Notes under the pieces: model-generated
The model's input: the letters and a program-made list of their open reading frames with translations, nothing else
What the model was told of the DNA's origin: nothing
The model's database searches: none
Position numbers and translations under genes: made by a program
Shown here: one piece after another, positions 25,055 through 34,406 of the stretch
How positions within the stretch are numbered: the first letter of the stretch is position 1
Layout: the number at the start of each line of letters is the position of its first letter
DNA from: Flaccisagitta enflata
Lineage: Eukaryota; Chaetognatha; Sagittoidea; Aphragmophora
DNA length: 64,000 nt
NCBI GenBank assembly: GCA_965153355.1
Contig: OZ231126.1
Coordinates: forward strand, 13,826,001 to 13,890,000
Direction: 5' to 3'

Positions 25055-25544
25055 CGTGATGACGATGAAGATGATTGTGATGAATATGAATACTATGACG
25101 ATGATTGTGATGAGTCATCGCTGACGATGATGATGATGGTGATAATGATGATAAGAGTGATGATGATGACGCTGACGATGGTGATGAAGATGACGATGAT
25201 GACGATGATGACCACGATTTTCCTCAGGTTGGGGTCTGGTCAAGCCTCCGAATGAGCACCCAGACACTCTCCAGAAGCTCCGAGGCCAGATCTGGTCCGA
25301 TGCGGCTTTGAAGTCCCGTTGGCCTCGACGCATTTGGCCGGGAATGATTGGCTTCGGCACGGACCGCAGTTCGGCCTGTATGGGAGACTCGGGCGGTCCG
25401 TTGGTCTGTCCGTCCAAATCGAGCCCCGGCCGATTTGACGTCGTTGGAATTGTGTCTTGGGGATCGAGTGGATGTGAAAATCGACCCGCGGTCTTCACGG
25501 AAGTCAGTCACTTTTTCGATTGGATCCAAGAACATATGGCATGA
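15802..25544 (+). CDS. Secreted chymotrypsin-like serine protease (S1), four exons, 268 aa
   Basis: Coding exons 15802-15985, 16754-16879, 24607-24786 and 25228-25544 join through GT-AG introns, all phase 1, to a complete 268-aa preproprotein. A hydrophobic signal peptide (residues 1-16) is followed by a short propeptide with Cys20 and the activation site SSR|IVNG at 28/29. The triad is His75 in AAHC, Asp125 in NDIALLKL and Ser218 in GDSGGP. Residue 212, equivalent to chymotrypsin 189, is Ser, favouring chymotrypsin-like rather than trypsin specificity. Cysteines fit pairs 1-122, 42-58, 136-201 and 191-220; both partners of the usual 168-182 bond are absent (MIGFG replaces the usual MICAG). 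Cys72 stands where Thr54 of the usual TAAHC motif is expected. A digestive or immune role is likely from the family but not shown. No AATAAA is evident soon after the stop. Confidence 0.93.
16113..16502. mobile_element. TA-flanked MITE in protease intron 1
   Basis: Ends are CAGACAGACCA and TGGTCCGTCTG, with an inverted repeat extending about 65 bp (CGTGTGGACGCAC, TTTTAGCACCACC and CTACAGCCC are all mirrored on the right). TA is duplicated at 16111-16112 and 16503-16504. A second inverted pair around AAATCGCCACGGTGGCGCCA forms an inner hairpin. The 390-bp copy is non-coding. Confidence 0.87.
16754..16879 (+). CDS. Protease exon 2 (catalytic His)
   Basis: Begins after GAATCAG and ends AACAAG|GTGACT. 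Encodes [16 protein letters not shown], with catalytic His75, through DGSEQ. The donor lies only 13 bases before the TA target of the next transposon. Confidence 0.92.
16895..18138. mobile_element. TA-flanked element, CTATCTAG family, copy 2
   Basis: The left end CTACCTTGGAAAAAAGTATT mirrors the right end ACTTATTTCCTAGATAG, with TA at 16893-16894 and 18139-18140. Two internal segments with TTTCTAAACG words (near 17137 and 17987) are shared with copy 3 at 38629-39525. A separate 643-bp element sits inside. The insertion is right at the 5' edge of protease intron 2. Confidence 0.78.
17284..17926. mobile_element. Nested TA-flanked MITE with ACGGGTGGTCA ends
   Basis: The left end ACGGGTGGTCAAAAAAAAAG and right end CTTTTTTTTTGACCACCCGT are inverted copies, flanked by TA at 17282-17283 and 17927-17928. 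Very AT-rich interior, no coding frame. Inserted into the CTATCTAG-family element, so it is younger than its host. Confidence 0.88.
18345..21245. repeat. Dimeric 46-bp minisatellite in protease intron 2
   Basis: About 63 monomers of 46 bp share TTCTTCCCTTGTCTTTCCCT then ATAT. They fall into two types that tend to alternate: one continues CAATATGGCTTTTGTTTCTC, the other GAATATGGGTAATGTTTTTC and then AG. The second type resembles a polypyrimidine tract plus splice acceptor at each repeat. Small open frames here are shadows. Confidence 0.93.
21246..21742. other. Intronic AT-rich sequence
   Basis: Unique-looking part of protease intron 2 between the minisatellite and the next element. It contains repeated GCTCATTT words near 21680-21705. 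No gene seen. Confidence 0.5.
21743..22175. mobile_element. TA-flanked MITE with TTACTGGTCC ends
   Basis: Left end TTACTGGTCCATTTCAGG mirrors right end CCTGTCAAATGGACCGGTAA; TA lies at 21741-21742 and 22176-22177. 433 bp, non-coding, within protease intron 2. Confidence 0.75.
22353..22460 (+). mobile_element. Hairpin-capped repeat HCR-4 (GGTGCG class, 3' truncated)
   Basis: After a T-run: AGGTGCGACAAAGCGCCT, a hairpin with a G-T wobble, CTTTAACTGGCTGTGTCCG, (GGTC)n, AACGCATTCG, CGACGATCCACACGTCGCAC, then the GGCCTTGTT end is missing. A CAAA/ACAA-rich stretch precedes it. Confidence 0.7.
22461..23080. other. Intronic sequence, no feature recognised
   Basis: Part of protease intron 2 between the truncated HCR copy and the GAAA array. 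No coding or structured repeat found. Confidence 0.5.
23082..23900. repeat. (GAAA)n array with higher-order GACAGACG interruptions
   Basis: Pure GAAA tetranucleotides at both ends grade into a core of 12-20-bp units such as GGAAAGAAAGAAAGACAGAC. The 184-aa plus frame (Lys/Glu/Arg) and 288-aa minus frame (Phe/Leu/Ser) are translations of this array and not genes. Confidence 0.95.
23901..24309. other. Intronic sequence, no feature recognised
   Basis: AT-rich part of protease intron 2 after the GAAA array. Nothing recognised. Confidence 0.45.
24310..24373 (+). mobile_element. Fragment of hairpin-capped repeat (GGTGCG class 3' end)
   Basis: Short copy ending ACGTCGCACCATATTGGCC then TACTTGGCCTTGTTT, like the end of the copy at 40035-40147. 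The 5' hairpin and middle are missing. Confidence 0.55.
24607..24786 (+). CDS. Protease exon 3 (catalytic Asp)
   Basis: Follows GACATCAG and ends TCTCTG|GTAATC. Encodes IAVSKIITH, the NDIALLKL motif with Asp125, GPACLP and GGCWLSG. Phase 1 at both ends. Confidence 0.93.
24870..25205. repeat. (GAT)n microsatellite in protease intron 3
   Basis: GATGAT repeats with CAT, AAT and GAC interruptions fill most of the 441-bp intron 3 and end about 20 bases before the acceptor. Met-only and His-rich frames are shadows. Confidence 0.95.
25228..25544 (+). CDS. Protease exon 4 (catalytic Ser, stop)
   Basis: Follows TTTTCCTCAG. Encodes [37 protein letters not shown] and a C-terminal WIQEHMA helix, ending at TGA 25542-25544. 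It contains Ser218 and the specificity-pocket residues Ser212, Gly242 and Ala251 (positions 189, 216 and 226 by alignment). Confidence 0.94.
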
Positions 25545-25814
25545 ACCGTGATATATCACAATATGGAATATGTATGTTCATGTTTCAATTGATTTTTTTT
25601 CTGGGTTGTTTGACAGTTTATCATAAATGATGAGAACAATATTGTCTTGTTCAATAATACAATTTTTTTTGTAGCTCGCAAAAGTGGTTTCTCATTATTG
25701 ATCTTTCCCCGAGTTCTGTAAAAATATATGGAGAATTTTTTTTACGATACAGCGATGATTTTTTACCGCATGTACATTTTGTTTTTTAGCATGAAGATAA
25801 ATGACTAAGATAAG
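25545..25814. other. 3' flank of the protease gene
   Basis: AT-rich sequence expected to hold the 3' untranslated region. AATAATACAA occurs near 25653 but there is no canonical AATAAA close to the stop. Confidence 0.4.
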
Positions 25815-25839
25815 TAGATAGATAGATAGATAGATAGAC

Positions 25840-25875
<36 letters not shown>

Positions 25876-25882
25876 GGATAGA
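25815..25882. repeat. (GATA)n microsatellite
   Basis: Run of GATA/TAGA tetranucleotides with two substitutions. Confidence 0.95.
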
Positions 25883-26025
25883 TACTTTTTTCTCAATATT
25901 GTGTGCTTGTTAAAGTTGGCAACTGTGCACAAGTTCGGTTCAGTGCGAGGAGGTCTTTGTCGATACTTGGTATGTAAAAACAGCTGTTGCAGCTCATGAA
26001 GAAATGGTAAATCAAACTGTCACGT

Positions 26026-26539
26026 TCGGGTGTGTCAATATGCAAAAGGTCTTCTGATCAGCTCATCATCCTCAGGGAGTATAAAGATAATAATTAAAAA
26101 ACACTTACTATTTCTCTTTTTTTTTTTCAATTTCAATCATCTTCCGTTTTTTAGCCATGTAAAGATTGTCAAAAATATATACACTTTTAGCGACTGCACC
26201 TAGTTTTGTTTAAAATGAGACTGATATATCATTTAAAAGATTTTATTTTTTCTATGACTAAGTCTTCTTATATAAAAGTAGAAGATTTTCACTAATTCTT
26301 TATAGTATAAGGAAAAAAAACCAACAGGTTTTGATTTTTTTATTTGTCATCAATAATCCAGATGTAAAACCAGCTGCAATACAATATACAAATTAGCAGC
26401 TGAATGGGGATTAAGAAAAAAACGGAAGACAAATAAAATTTGAAAAAAGAAAAAGGGTATGTGTCTTAGAATTAATATTTTAACAATCCCTGATGATGAT
26501 GATCTGATCAAAAAACCTTTTGCATATTGACACACCCGA
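26026..26539. mobile_element. Inverted-repeat element with 9-bp target duplication (copy 2)
   Basis: Ends TCGGGTGTGTCAATATGCAA and its inverted copy finishing TTGACACACCCGA. It is flanked by a perfect CTGTCACGT duplication (26017-26025 and 26540-26548). Same family as 1727-2233, with a similar interior. The 514 bp have no coding capacity. Confidence 0.9.
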
Positions 26540-26607
26540 CTGTCACGTACTCACGTGCGCTCATGTCGCGAACTGTCACGTACTATGAGAGTTTGAAACT
26601 GTATCTT

Positions 26608-26666
26608 ACTTACGTAGTACGTAAGTTACGTAAGTTACGTAAGTTACGTAAGTTACGCAAGTTACA
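26608..26666. repeat. Short tandem repeat of GTAAGTTAC
   Basis: About five copies of a 9-bp word GTAAGTTAC, each containing the splice-donor consensus GTAAGT. The array is flanked by an inverted pair ACTATGAGAGT / ACTCTCATGTA. Confidence 0.85.
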
Positions 26667-26810
26667 TACTCTCATGTACACTGTTCCAAACTGCAACTGT
26701 GAAACAAATTGACTCACCCAGTCCCTACCCGATGTCCATGTTCTGTCTGCCTCCGCATGTTCGCCGAGTTGCCGAGAATTGACTTTCTTTTTTTCTTCCT
26801 TCCCTTTGCA

Positions 26811-26987
26811 GGTGCGTCTCAATTATTCTACAAGATCGGCTCCGAGTATCATGCATTGGATCGAGTCTCAACTTCTTCTCATGGAGACGCTTTTGAACCT
26901 CCGCTTTGCCACGGCTTCAACTGTGATTGGATACCTCAAGATCAAATCTTGGGATGGGATGGAATATTTTATGTAATGTTAGGATGA
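26811..26987 (+). CDS. Possible terminal exon, unrecognised
   Basis: CTTTGCAG at 26803-26810 is a plausible acceptor after a pyrimidine-rich stretch. Beyond it one frame reads ASQLFYKIGSEYHALDRVS and continues to a stop at about 26985, with Cys and Trp residues that look protein-like; a second frame is open almost as far. A piece of this sequence (CGCTTTGCCACGG...) is repeated at about 27027-27070. No upstream exon is identifiable, so this may be chance. Confidence 0.2.
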   Translation, partial: GASQLFYKIGSEYHALDRVSTSSHGDAFEPPLCHGFNCDWIPQDQILGWDGIFYVMLG

Positions 26988-27312
26988 GACACTGTAACCT
27001 TCTTGTAACAATGCCCTTGTACTTCCGCTTTGCCACGGATTCAACTGTGATTTGATACCTCAAGATCAAAACACTTTCCTTCCCTCTACTTCAATTTAGT
27101 TTTTAAAGTCATAGACAATTCTTTTGAAGATAAGAGAACAAGAATCAGTGATGTGTCGGACCATATTGTGATGCCTTCTACAAAATCCGTCCGTCACGCT
27201 TGATTGAAAAGTGAAAAAAACGCACATTTCAGATGCCGATTGTGGTTATGTGTGTGCAGTGTGTGGTGTGGGTAGTATGGTATGGAGGTTGTACGCGCCT
27301 ACGTTGGCGTTG

Positions 27313-28017
<705 letters not shown>

Positions 28018-28021
28018 TTAT

Positions 28022-28522
28022 CAGTCAGTCCTAATTCCGCATTCATCCATATGACCATATCTCGTCATATTACGAGATAAAGCAACTTAGTTTATCTGGG
28101 CATATTTCGATATATCGAAATATGACTCTCATTTTTCCCTTTTTGTTCGGCCACTCAAAAGAAAGTAGCAAAGCGATTGTCAAGCTCTGATCTTATTTTC
28201 TACCCAATACTCATATAATCGGTGAGATTAGAAATAATGAAGGATGAACAAGATCAAATGATATGATTGAATGGAGCAGCATCCATATATCAATTTCTCC
28301 TAAAATTTAAGTGGCGAAGTCAGTAGAAAATCATTGAAGACCGTAAACAAGACAAACGGCTATGGAATTCAATCAGATTTTACAAAAGACACAACAGAGA
28401 AAATCAAACTTTTGTAAGTCATATTTCGATATATCGAAATATGCCCGGTTGGAAAAAGTTTTGGTTTGCCGAAATATGTTGAGATACGATCATATGGATG
28501 AATGCGGATTTGGGACTGACTG
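28022..28522. mobile_element. TTAT-flanked inverted-repeat element with CAGTCAGTCC ends
   Basis: The left end CAGTCAGTCCTAATTCCGCA mirrors the right end TGCGGATTTGGGACTGACTG; the inverted repeat runs about 50 bp. TTAT is duplicated at 28018-28021 and 28523-28526. Two inner palindromes, TTTCGATATATCGAAA, lie near 28106-28121 and 28423-28438. Another element with CAGTC ends and TTAT flanks is at 54717-55193. Confidence 0.85.
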
Positions 28523-29019
28523 TTATGTTGCCGCAAGATTTGCACTCATCAGTCATCATTTATCATCTCGGTTAATTACTACCGGTTTTTTACCGGAGAT
28601 TTTTTTTCTTTAATTGCAAGTTAGGGAATTGGTCATAGCCCATAGGGTAAAATATACAAATGAAAATATTTTTTGTGCGACAGGGTTGAATGCCCTAAAA
28701 ATCATTTATCTGGGGTGAACAGACGACTTACAGTCATTGACATATGGCCTAATAAATAGGTGAGATATGTCTGGTTATAGACTTATAGTCGTGCCATCAT
28801 ATGGTGACTAACACGCGTTGACACTTGCTGACAACCCAACGTCAGTCTTATATATAACAGATTGGTTAACAACCTTTTCCGAGTTTGCTGTTTTACAAAA
28901 TATGCGCGATGAATTAATTTGGATGCGGCAAAAAAATTTCAAATAGTGATTTGCGGAGACGGTTGTTTTTCTATTTCAGCTACTTTGATTTTTCATTTCA
29001 AATCTTAGATGATTTTTTT

Positions 29020-29067
29020 AGTCGCGTGCTACGCGACTGTATAACCCACTTTTCGGTCCGTCGGTCA
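29020..29067 (+). mobile_element. Hairpin-capped repeat fragment (GTCGCG class, 5' end only)
   Basis: After seven Ts: GTCGCGT-GCT-ACGCGAC, a perfect 7-bp stem (29021-29037), then TGTATAACCC and GGTCCGTCGGTC, where it stops matching the family. Confidence 0.65.
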
Positions 29068-30512
29068 CAAAACTGTTTCAATTCAATTCAAACAGTTTAT
29101 TTCCCAACATGAACAGTGGTTAAGATTGATGAGTACAACGTTTTGTCGGGGAGGACTATGACTAAGCCACCAATGTCTAGGTCTAATTACGTTACAATTT
29201 TTCTTTTCCAAATTACCGACGGGCTTGCTCTGGCTAGCCCTCATATTACAAAATTTTCAATAATTGGTATTCTTTAAAAAAAAAGAAAATACAATCAATA
29301 TACATAACAAAAACGTACAAATACGTTAGATTAAAGCACTAACAAGAAAAAGTCGAATAAATATTTATACAAGGATGGTATATGTTACCATGTAACATTA
29401 AAAAGTAATAAATACTAGGTTACGAGTATTGGAGATTCAGAAGAGAGTTGGTTGTTGGTTGTGGGATGTTGGTAATTGGATGTTACTTTTCTTTGAGTTT
29501 GTGGTGAAGCGATGTCAGAGCCAGGTGTTCCTGAGGAGGAAAGATGGAAAAAGACCAGAAAAAGCACCCACAAGAAGATCCCCTACTTCAAGGGGGGGCA
29601 ACAGTGCGCAGTAGTTATATACGATATGGTTTGATAAGTCTCAATTCAGTTACGCAGCTTTCTAGACAATCCATCTTGCCAATAGAGATTATAATTGCAA
29701 AATCAGCAAAGGAATAAAATCATAATGAGGATAGACACAGATACCAATTAATATTTGAGTCACATGAAGATCAACAACACACTTTTCTGTTACTGTACCG
29801 TTTAAATGATGAGCTGCTAGGGACGCTGTTTGAAAAAAACAAACAGGTATAGCAGGGAATAGTCCGTCCTATTCAGGACACCCACTTGAGTTTACTTTTA
29901 CTTGGACAAATTGAGTTTCATAATATGACAAGAGGGCTTATAGTTTGACAGGACATGGCCCGTGAGGACCAGGAACTGTCGGGGTGCCATCAGGATGCAA
30001 GCATCCAGATAGCTAGAATATCAGAAGATGTCAGTTTTAACGAGCTTATTGTGAGTAGGAATTAGAAAGAAAAAAAATTTTGGCCTATTTATACCTAACA
30101 AAACCTAGCCTAGCAAGACCCTAACCTAACCTAACCAAAAACCTGACTAAGTGGGCTTATGTTTAAGTAGTGTTAAGCATGGTGTTTTCTATCTTTGCAT
30201 CTAGGATTATTACAATCAGTTTTATGATCATATCTATTGAGAATCGCTTTTTTTATTTTCCTCTTAAAGAGTGGCTTTTGTGGTAATGAGCTCCCCTATA
30301 TTTCCAAGTCTAGACGACATCTACTGTACTTAGTTGTTTTTTTGTCTTTTGTCAGTCATCTATTGAATGGAAATTATCCATTTATCCATCAAACCTCTTC
30401 TTATATATAAAATTTTTGACTTTTGTTCTTCTTTTTCATTTCTCTAGTTAAACGGCAGATGTCAGAGTTGAAAGCAGATTGAAGGAAAAGAACACTCAAC
30501 GCGACTCAGCGA
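29068..30512. other. Unannotated AT-rich sequence
   Basis: About 1.4 kb with no recognised gene. A 61-codon frame at 29429-29614 has no domain. A short ACCTAACCTAACC string near 30120 is too brief to be telomeric repeat. Confidence 0.5.
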
Positions 30513-30668
30513 CAAGACCGGATACACGGCAACTTGAGTCGCGTAAGGGTGGACAGGGGCAGTGATCGTGATGTACGAGGTTTGGCAAGCACCTTGGCAG
30601 GAGCGACGACGCCAAAACACATCAAACAACAAAAACGGACCGACGGACGGACCAGCCGACGGACGGAA
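30513..30668 (-). mobile_element. Hairpin-capped repeat HCR (minus orientation)
   Basis: Starts ACAAGACCGGATACACGGCA (the inverted 3' end), then a GTCGCG word near 30539, GGACAGGGGC, and GACGGACGGACC repeats. The 5' hairpin end is not cleanly recognisable. Confidence 0.55.
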
Positions 30669-30834
30669 ATTTTTTGAATTTTTTTGTTGCTTTTTTAAGC
30701 AACTCTTTAAGATAAGAGGGCGTGTTTGAAGGTCGGTCAGATGAAATATATTGGAGAATTCTGGCCTCCTTTTATAAGGGCAATGTTGTTTCAACTTTCA
30801 GAGGTAGATAACACAATGTTAGAGTTACCGCGAA

Positions 30835-30930
30835 ATTGGCCAAAACAATAGTTGGCCCCTGCCCACTCGTTAAACTGCCTCTGCCCAACCGCAAGCAACT
30901 AGCAACAAAGTATTTGTGTATCTGGCTTTA
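30835..30930 (+). mobile_element. Degenerate hairpin-capped repeat fragment
   Basis: Contains GGCCCCTGCCCACTCG, then CTCTGCCCAACCGCAAGCAACT and a degraded end, GTGTATCTGGC, resembling the 3' half of HCR copies. Confidence 0.4.
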
Positions 30931-30954
30931 CGATATGACGGCAAATTTTTGGTG

Positions 30955-31525
30955 GAAAACAAAGTGGTTCACCATATTTTTTGCATCAGTTTCTGAGCAA
31001 TAATGGTGCAAGAATGATTTTTAAAGATGAATTGTCTCAAAAAACACTTGGTGTTTACATTTCTATCACACTCTGATCTCAAAAGTTATTTTAACCATGC
31101 AATTCACAAGAGTAAAGCAAGAAAATCAAGGTTTTTAATGAAATTTTGCTTACATTTTTTGTTTGTTCTTGCCGTTGAAATTCTAAGACTTTCTAATGCA
31201 GGGAAATTTTGCATTTCCAAAAACATAGTTCTCTTTGTAATCGATTTTGGAGGAGAACTATGTTTTCTGTTTTTTCATTTTCAGTTGCGGGCACGCAACT
31301 CTATAAGAGGCTTTGTCCGTCCGTCGGTCGGTCGGTCGGTAGGTTGGTCGGTCCGTGGACACGAGTCGAAAAGTGGGAAAACGCACATATCCGCCCCTGC
31401 CCACCCGTCTGCAAGTGGTGGCCGTGTATCCGGCCTTGTTTCATTTTCTTTGCAAACTTAGAATTTCAACAAGCCCCCTGTCAGTAACCAAAAACCAAAA
31501 AATTTTCAGTAGTTTGCACTATATT
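30955..31525 (+). repeat. Duplicated segment (copy 1), carrying an HCR insertion
   Basis: Similar to about 32870-33275: both contain CACCATA.TTTTTGCATCA, CACTTGGTGT, GGGAAATTTTGCATTT, ACATAGTTCTCT and GAGAACTATGTT in the same order. This copy is interrupted at 31284 by an HCR element that the other copy lacks. Confidence 0.75.
31284..31440 (+). mobile_element. Hairpin-capped repeat HCR-8 (GTTGCG class), with related empty site
   Basis: GTTGCG-GGCA-CGCAAC (31284-31299), CTCTATAAGAGGC, (GTCG)n, CTGCCCACCCGTC and the end GTGTATCCGGCCTTGTT. The paralogous segment at about 33190-33215 runs uninterrupted through CATTTTTTCATTTTC, so the element sits between T-runs with no clear target duplication. 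Confidence 0.85.
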
Positions 31526-32227
31526 TTCTTCATAAGGCTTAGCTTTATTTGGTCCTTTTCCATGTTTGAATGCAAATTATGCAGAATATGTCTAGTTAAT
31601 CTTAATTTGCATGAAAAATGAGCTCAGTTAACTAAATTCATCTATGGATTTGTATATGATACTTGTTCAGCTATAAAGGGATGTATAGTTTTATTGAATT
31701 TGAATTATCTGAATAATGGCTAATTCTAACCCTGCCCACTTGCCGTTTCTTGACATTTGCCTATTTCATTTATTCCGAGAACACAGACAGACTTTGTTCA
31801 TGGAAACCGACGAAAAGCCAACAACCCATTGGAAGACATAAAAGGGCGCTTTCATTCCAGAATACCAGAATACCAGACTACCAAGAAGGTCAGGAACGTT
31901 AATCGTCTAGTGATTAAAGGCCTTCGATGTTTTTCCTTTCTATTGAGTCCAATCTATGTCAGTAATTATCGGAAAATAAGTCAAAGTTAGTCTTCGACAT
32001 TTTGACATATTCGAGAGACATATGGACATGGTTATCATTTTCATATGCGAAAGTTGGGGAACTAGATTGACCGATTAGTCCTCCAGATGAAATTGATAAG
32101 GAAAGTATATTTGATTATTCTCTTTCACTTGGCGCCAAGCAGAATGCTCTACGACAAATATTTTTTGCATCATGATTTTTTAAAGATTTATTTACAAAAA
32201 ATTCAAATTGAATTTTTTTTTTATATA
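31526..32227. other. Unannotated AT-rich sequence
   Basis: A 77-codon frame at 31757-31990 shows no known domain. No gene is supported. Confidence 0.45.
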
Positions 32228-33866
32228 CAGTGGGAACTCGATTTATGACCCTGAAGGGACTGAGGATTTTTGATCGTTAAATCGGAATGTTGTTAAATCG
32301 AATTTCTTATTTTCTTCAATAACTTGATCTAAAAAGTTTCATAACAAGGCAATTCAGGCCAGCATCAGTGCCAAATCGATTCATATTGTCATCATCTCAC
32401 TTTTTCTGTCGTAAATTTTTAGCTAAATTCAGCCCCATTTCTGAGGTCAAATCCTTTTAATTTCTAGCTTGTATTTTGTAACAGGAATGTAGAAAATGTC
32501 TCAGCATTAATTTGCGCAAATACTAATACTATTCTCAAAGCAAGGGAGACTTAATTTTCAATGACTGATAAAGTTTGAGCCTTCTGACTGGGTACCACTT
32601 CTTTGTTATTGTCGTTTCAAAGAATTTACGACAGTTTTTCTCTGATGTTATTGAAGCCTTTGTATTAATGGCCGACAGACATGTTGACAAAAGGACAGAC
32701 AGAGCTTCAGAAAAATAGAAAAAGAGACATACACAAATTGACATACGAACAGATAAATGTTGCCTTACAAAGACTCACAATGTTATGCACAAATATAAGA
32801 TATCATAAATCATTTGTAGGATATGAAATAATACTGCAAAAGAAGTTAAGACGGCGATTTTTCGAAGGAAAATTAAGTGTTTCACCATACTTTTTGCATC
32901 ATTATCAGGACAATAATAAAGCTGGAATGCTTTTAGTATACAAATTGTCTCTAAAGACACTTGGTGTATACCTTATTATCATATTCTGACCAAAAAAGTA
33001 ATTTGAACTATGCGATTTACATGGAAACAAGCAGGAAAATGATGGTTTAGCAAATTTTTGCTTACACTTTTTTTTTATCTTCTATGGTCTAAATTCTAAA
33101 AAAGCCATACACAGGGAAATTTTGCATTTTGAAAAACATAGTTCTCTCTGTAATCGATTTGGGAAGAGAACTATGTTCTTTGTTTTTTCATTTTTTCATT
33201 TTCTATGCAAATTTAGAATTTAGACCAGCCCTCTGTCAGTGACCAAAAGTGAAAATAATAGAAATTTTCAATAAATTTTTTTTAGTAATATTGGCTAAAC
33301 TTGATTTTTCTTGCTAAATAAATGCAAATTTTTCTTTTAAATATCAAGTCTGAACTATCCGAATCACTATCATTCACTTGTGTTTCCATTTTTATTCATT
33401 CATAATTTCCATTTTCACCCTATTTGAAACACAAATGTTGCCTTCGGGGGGACGCTGTCTTAATTTGAATTAATATTTTCTGGATAAAAAACTTTAAAAA
33501 TAATATCTGACTTTTTTTTAGTTATATATTCTTCAGCTTTTATCTTAGTCACGTTTGATTTAAAAGTTTTAATTTATATCAAAAATTTTCAAATCAAATT
33601 TAGAAAATATCAAAGCTTGAATGAAAATTTAAAGTTAAAAAAAAATTATGACATTAGTTAAAATGTCAAAGTCATTAAATCAGGGAAAAAAACTTTAAGG
33701 GACCTGAAAATAGTGACTTTAAATCAGGTTTGGCTGTTATATCAGGTGTCGTTAAATCAGGTTAAATTAACATTGCAAAAGCCTGCAAAAATTTAGAACC
33801 ACAGAAACTTGGATGTTAAATCCGAAATGTCGTTAAATCAGGTGACGAAAAGGCGGTAGTCCACTG
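32228..33866. mobile_element. pogo/Tigger-like non-autonomous element
   Basis: The left end CAGTGGGAACTCGATTTATG and right end GGTAGTCCACTG are flanked by TA (32226-32227 and 33867-33868). Left-end phrases such as GTTAAATCG, and right-end GTTAAATCAGGT repeats, match the known pogo/Tigger terminal style (CAGTGGAACCTCGATTTAACG-like). No DDE transposase frame is open in the 1.64 kb. It contains the second copy of the 30955-31525 segment. Confidence 0.7.
32870..33275 (+). repeat. Duplicated segment (copy 2), HCR-free
   Basis: Homologous to 30955-31525 but lacking the 157-bp HCR insertion. It includes a hairpin formed by CATAGTTCTCT and AGAGAACTATG. Confidence 0.75.
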
Positions 33867-33868
33867 TA

Positions 33869-34406
33869 TCATGATTTTAATTAGGATCGATAAAGGAGTG
33901 TATATTTTTTTGGGCATCACGCATCCCATGAACAAACCCTAGGTGGTAAAAAAGGCAAGTTTTGTGAACCCCTAACCATATTGCACATCATATGAGGTAC
34001 CATTAGATCTAACAATCCCATTAGGGCAACGATGCATCCTCTTGTGATATCTGAGTTTAGGGAATTTAGGGGATATGACTACTTACTGATTGACGTTCAG
34101 TATGTATAATGAGCTACTATTCAATTGTAGCAAAAAGCGAATCCACAGATCTTGGTAAAGCTAAGAGATCAATGCTTTGATTAATTTTGCATACTGCAGT
34201 GCTAATTTTAGACATTAATCATAATGCTTTCAAGGATATGTTATGACCAAAATGTAAAGGCTGAAATATTTCTTTGTAAAATGAATAGGTAAATACACAC
34301 TGAGAGCAGTAGCATAACTTTCATTGGTTTTTGAAATTGAATACAAAAGGATTGATTTGAAAAAAATTGAATTCTGGAGGTGGGAGGGACGGTGGCAAGA
34401 TCCACC
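33869..34406. other. Unannotated sequence
   Basis: AT-rich sequence before the GC-rich minisatellite. No gene recognised. Confidence 0.5.

Noticed and set aside
24909-25124. His-rich minus frame and Met-rich plus frame
   Set aside because: GAT trinucleotide microsatellite within protease intron 3.
30115-30140. Telomere-like CCTAACCTAACC string
   Set aside because: Only two to three imperfect copies, embedded in ordinary sequence.
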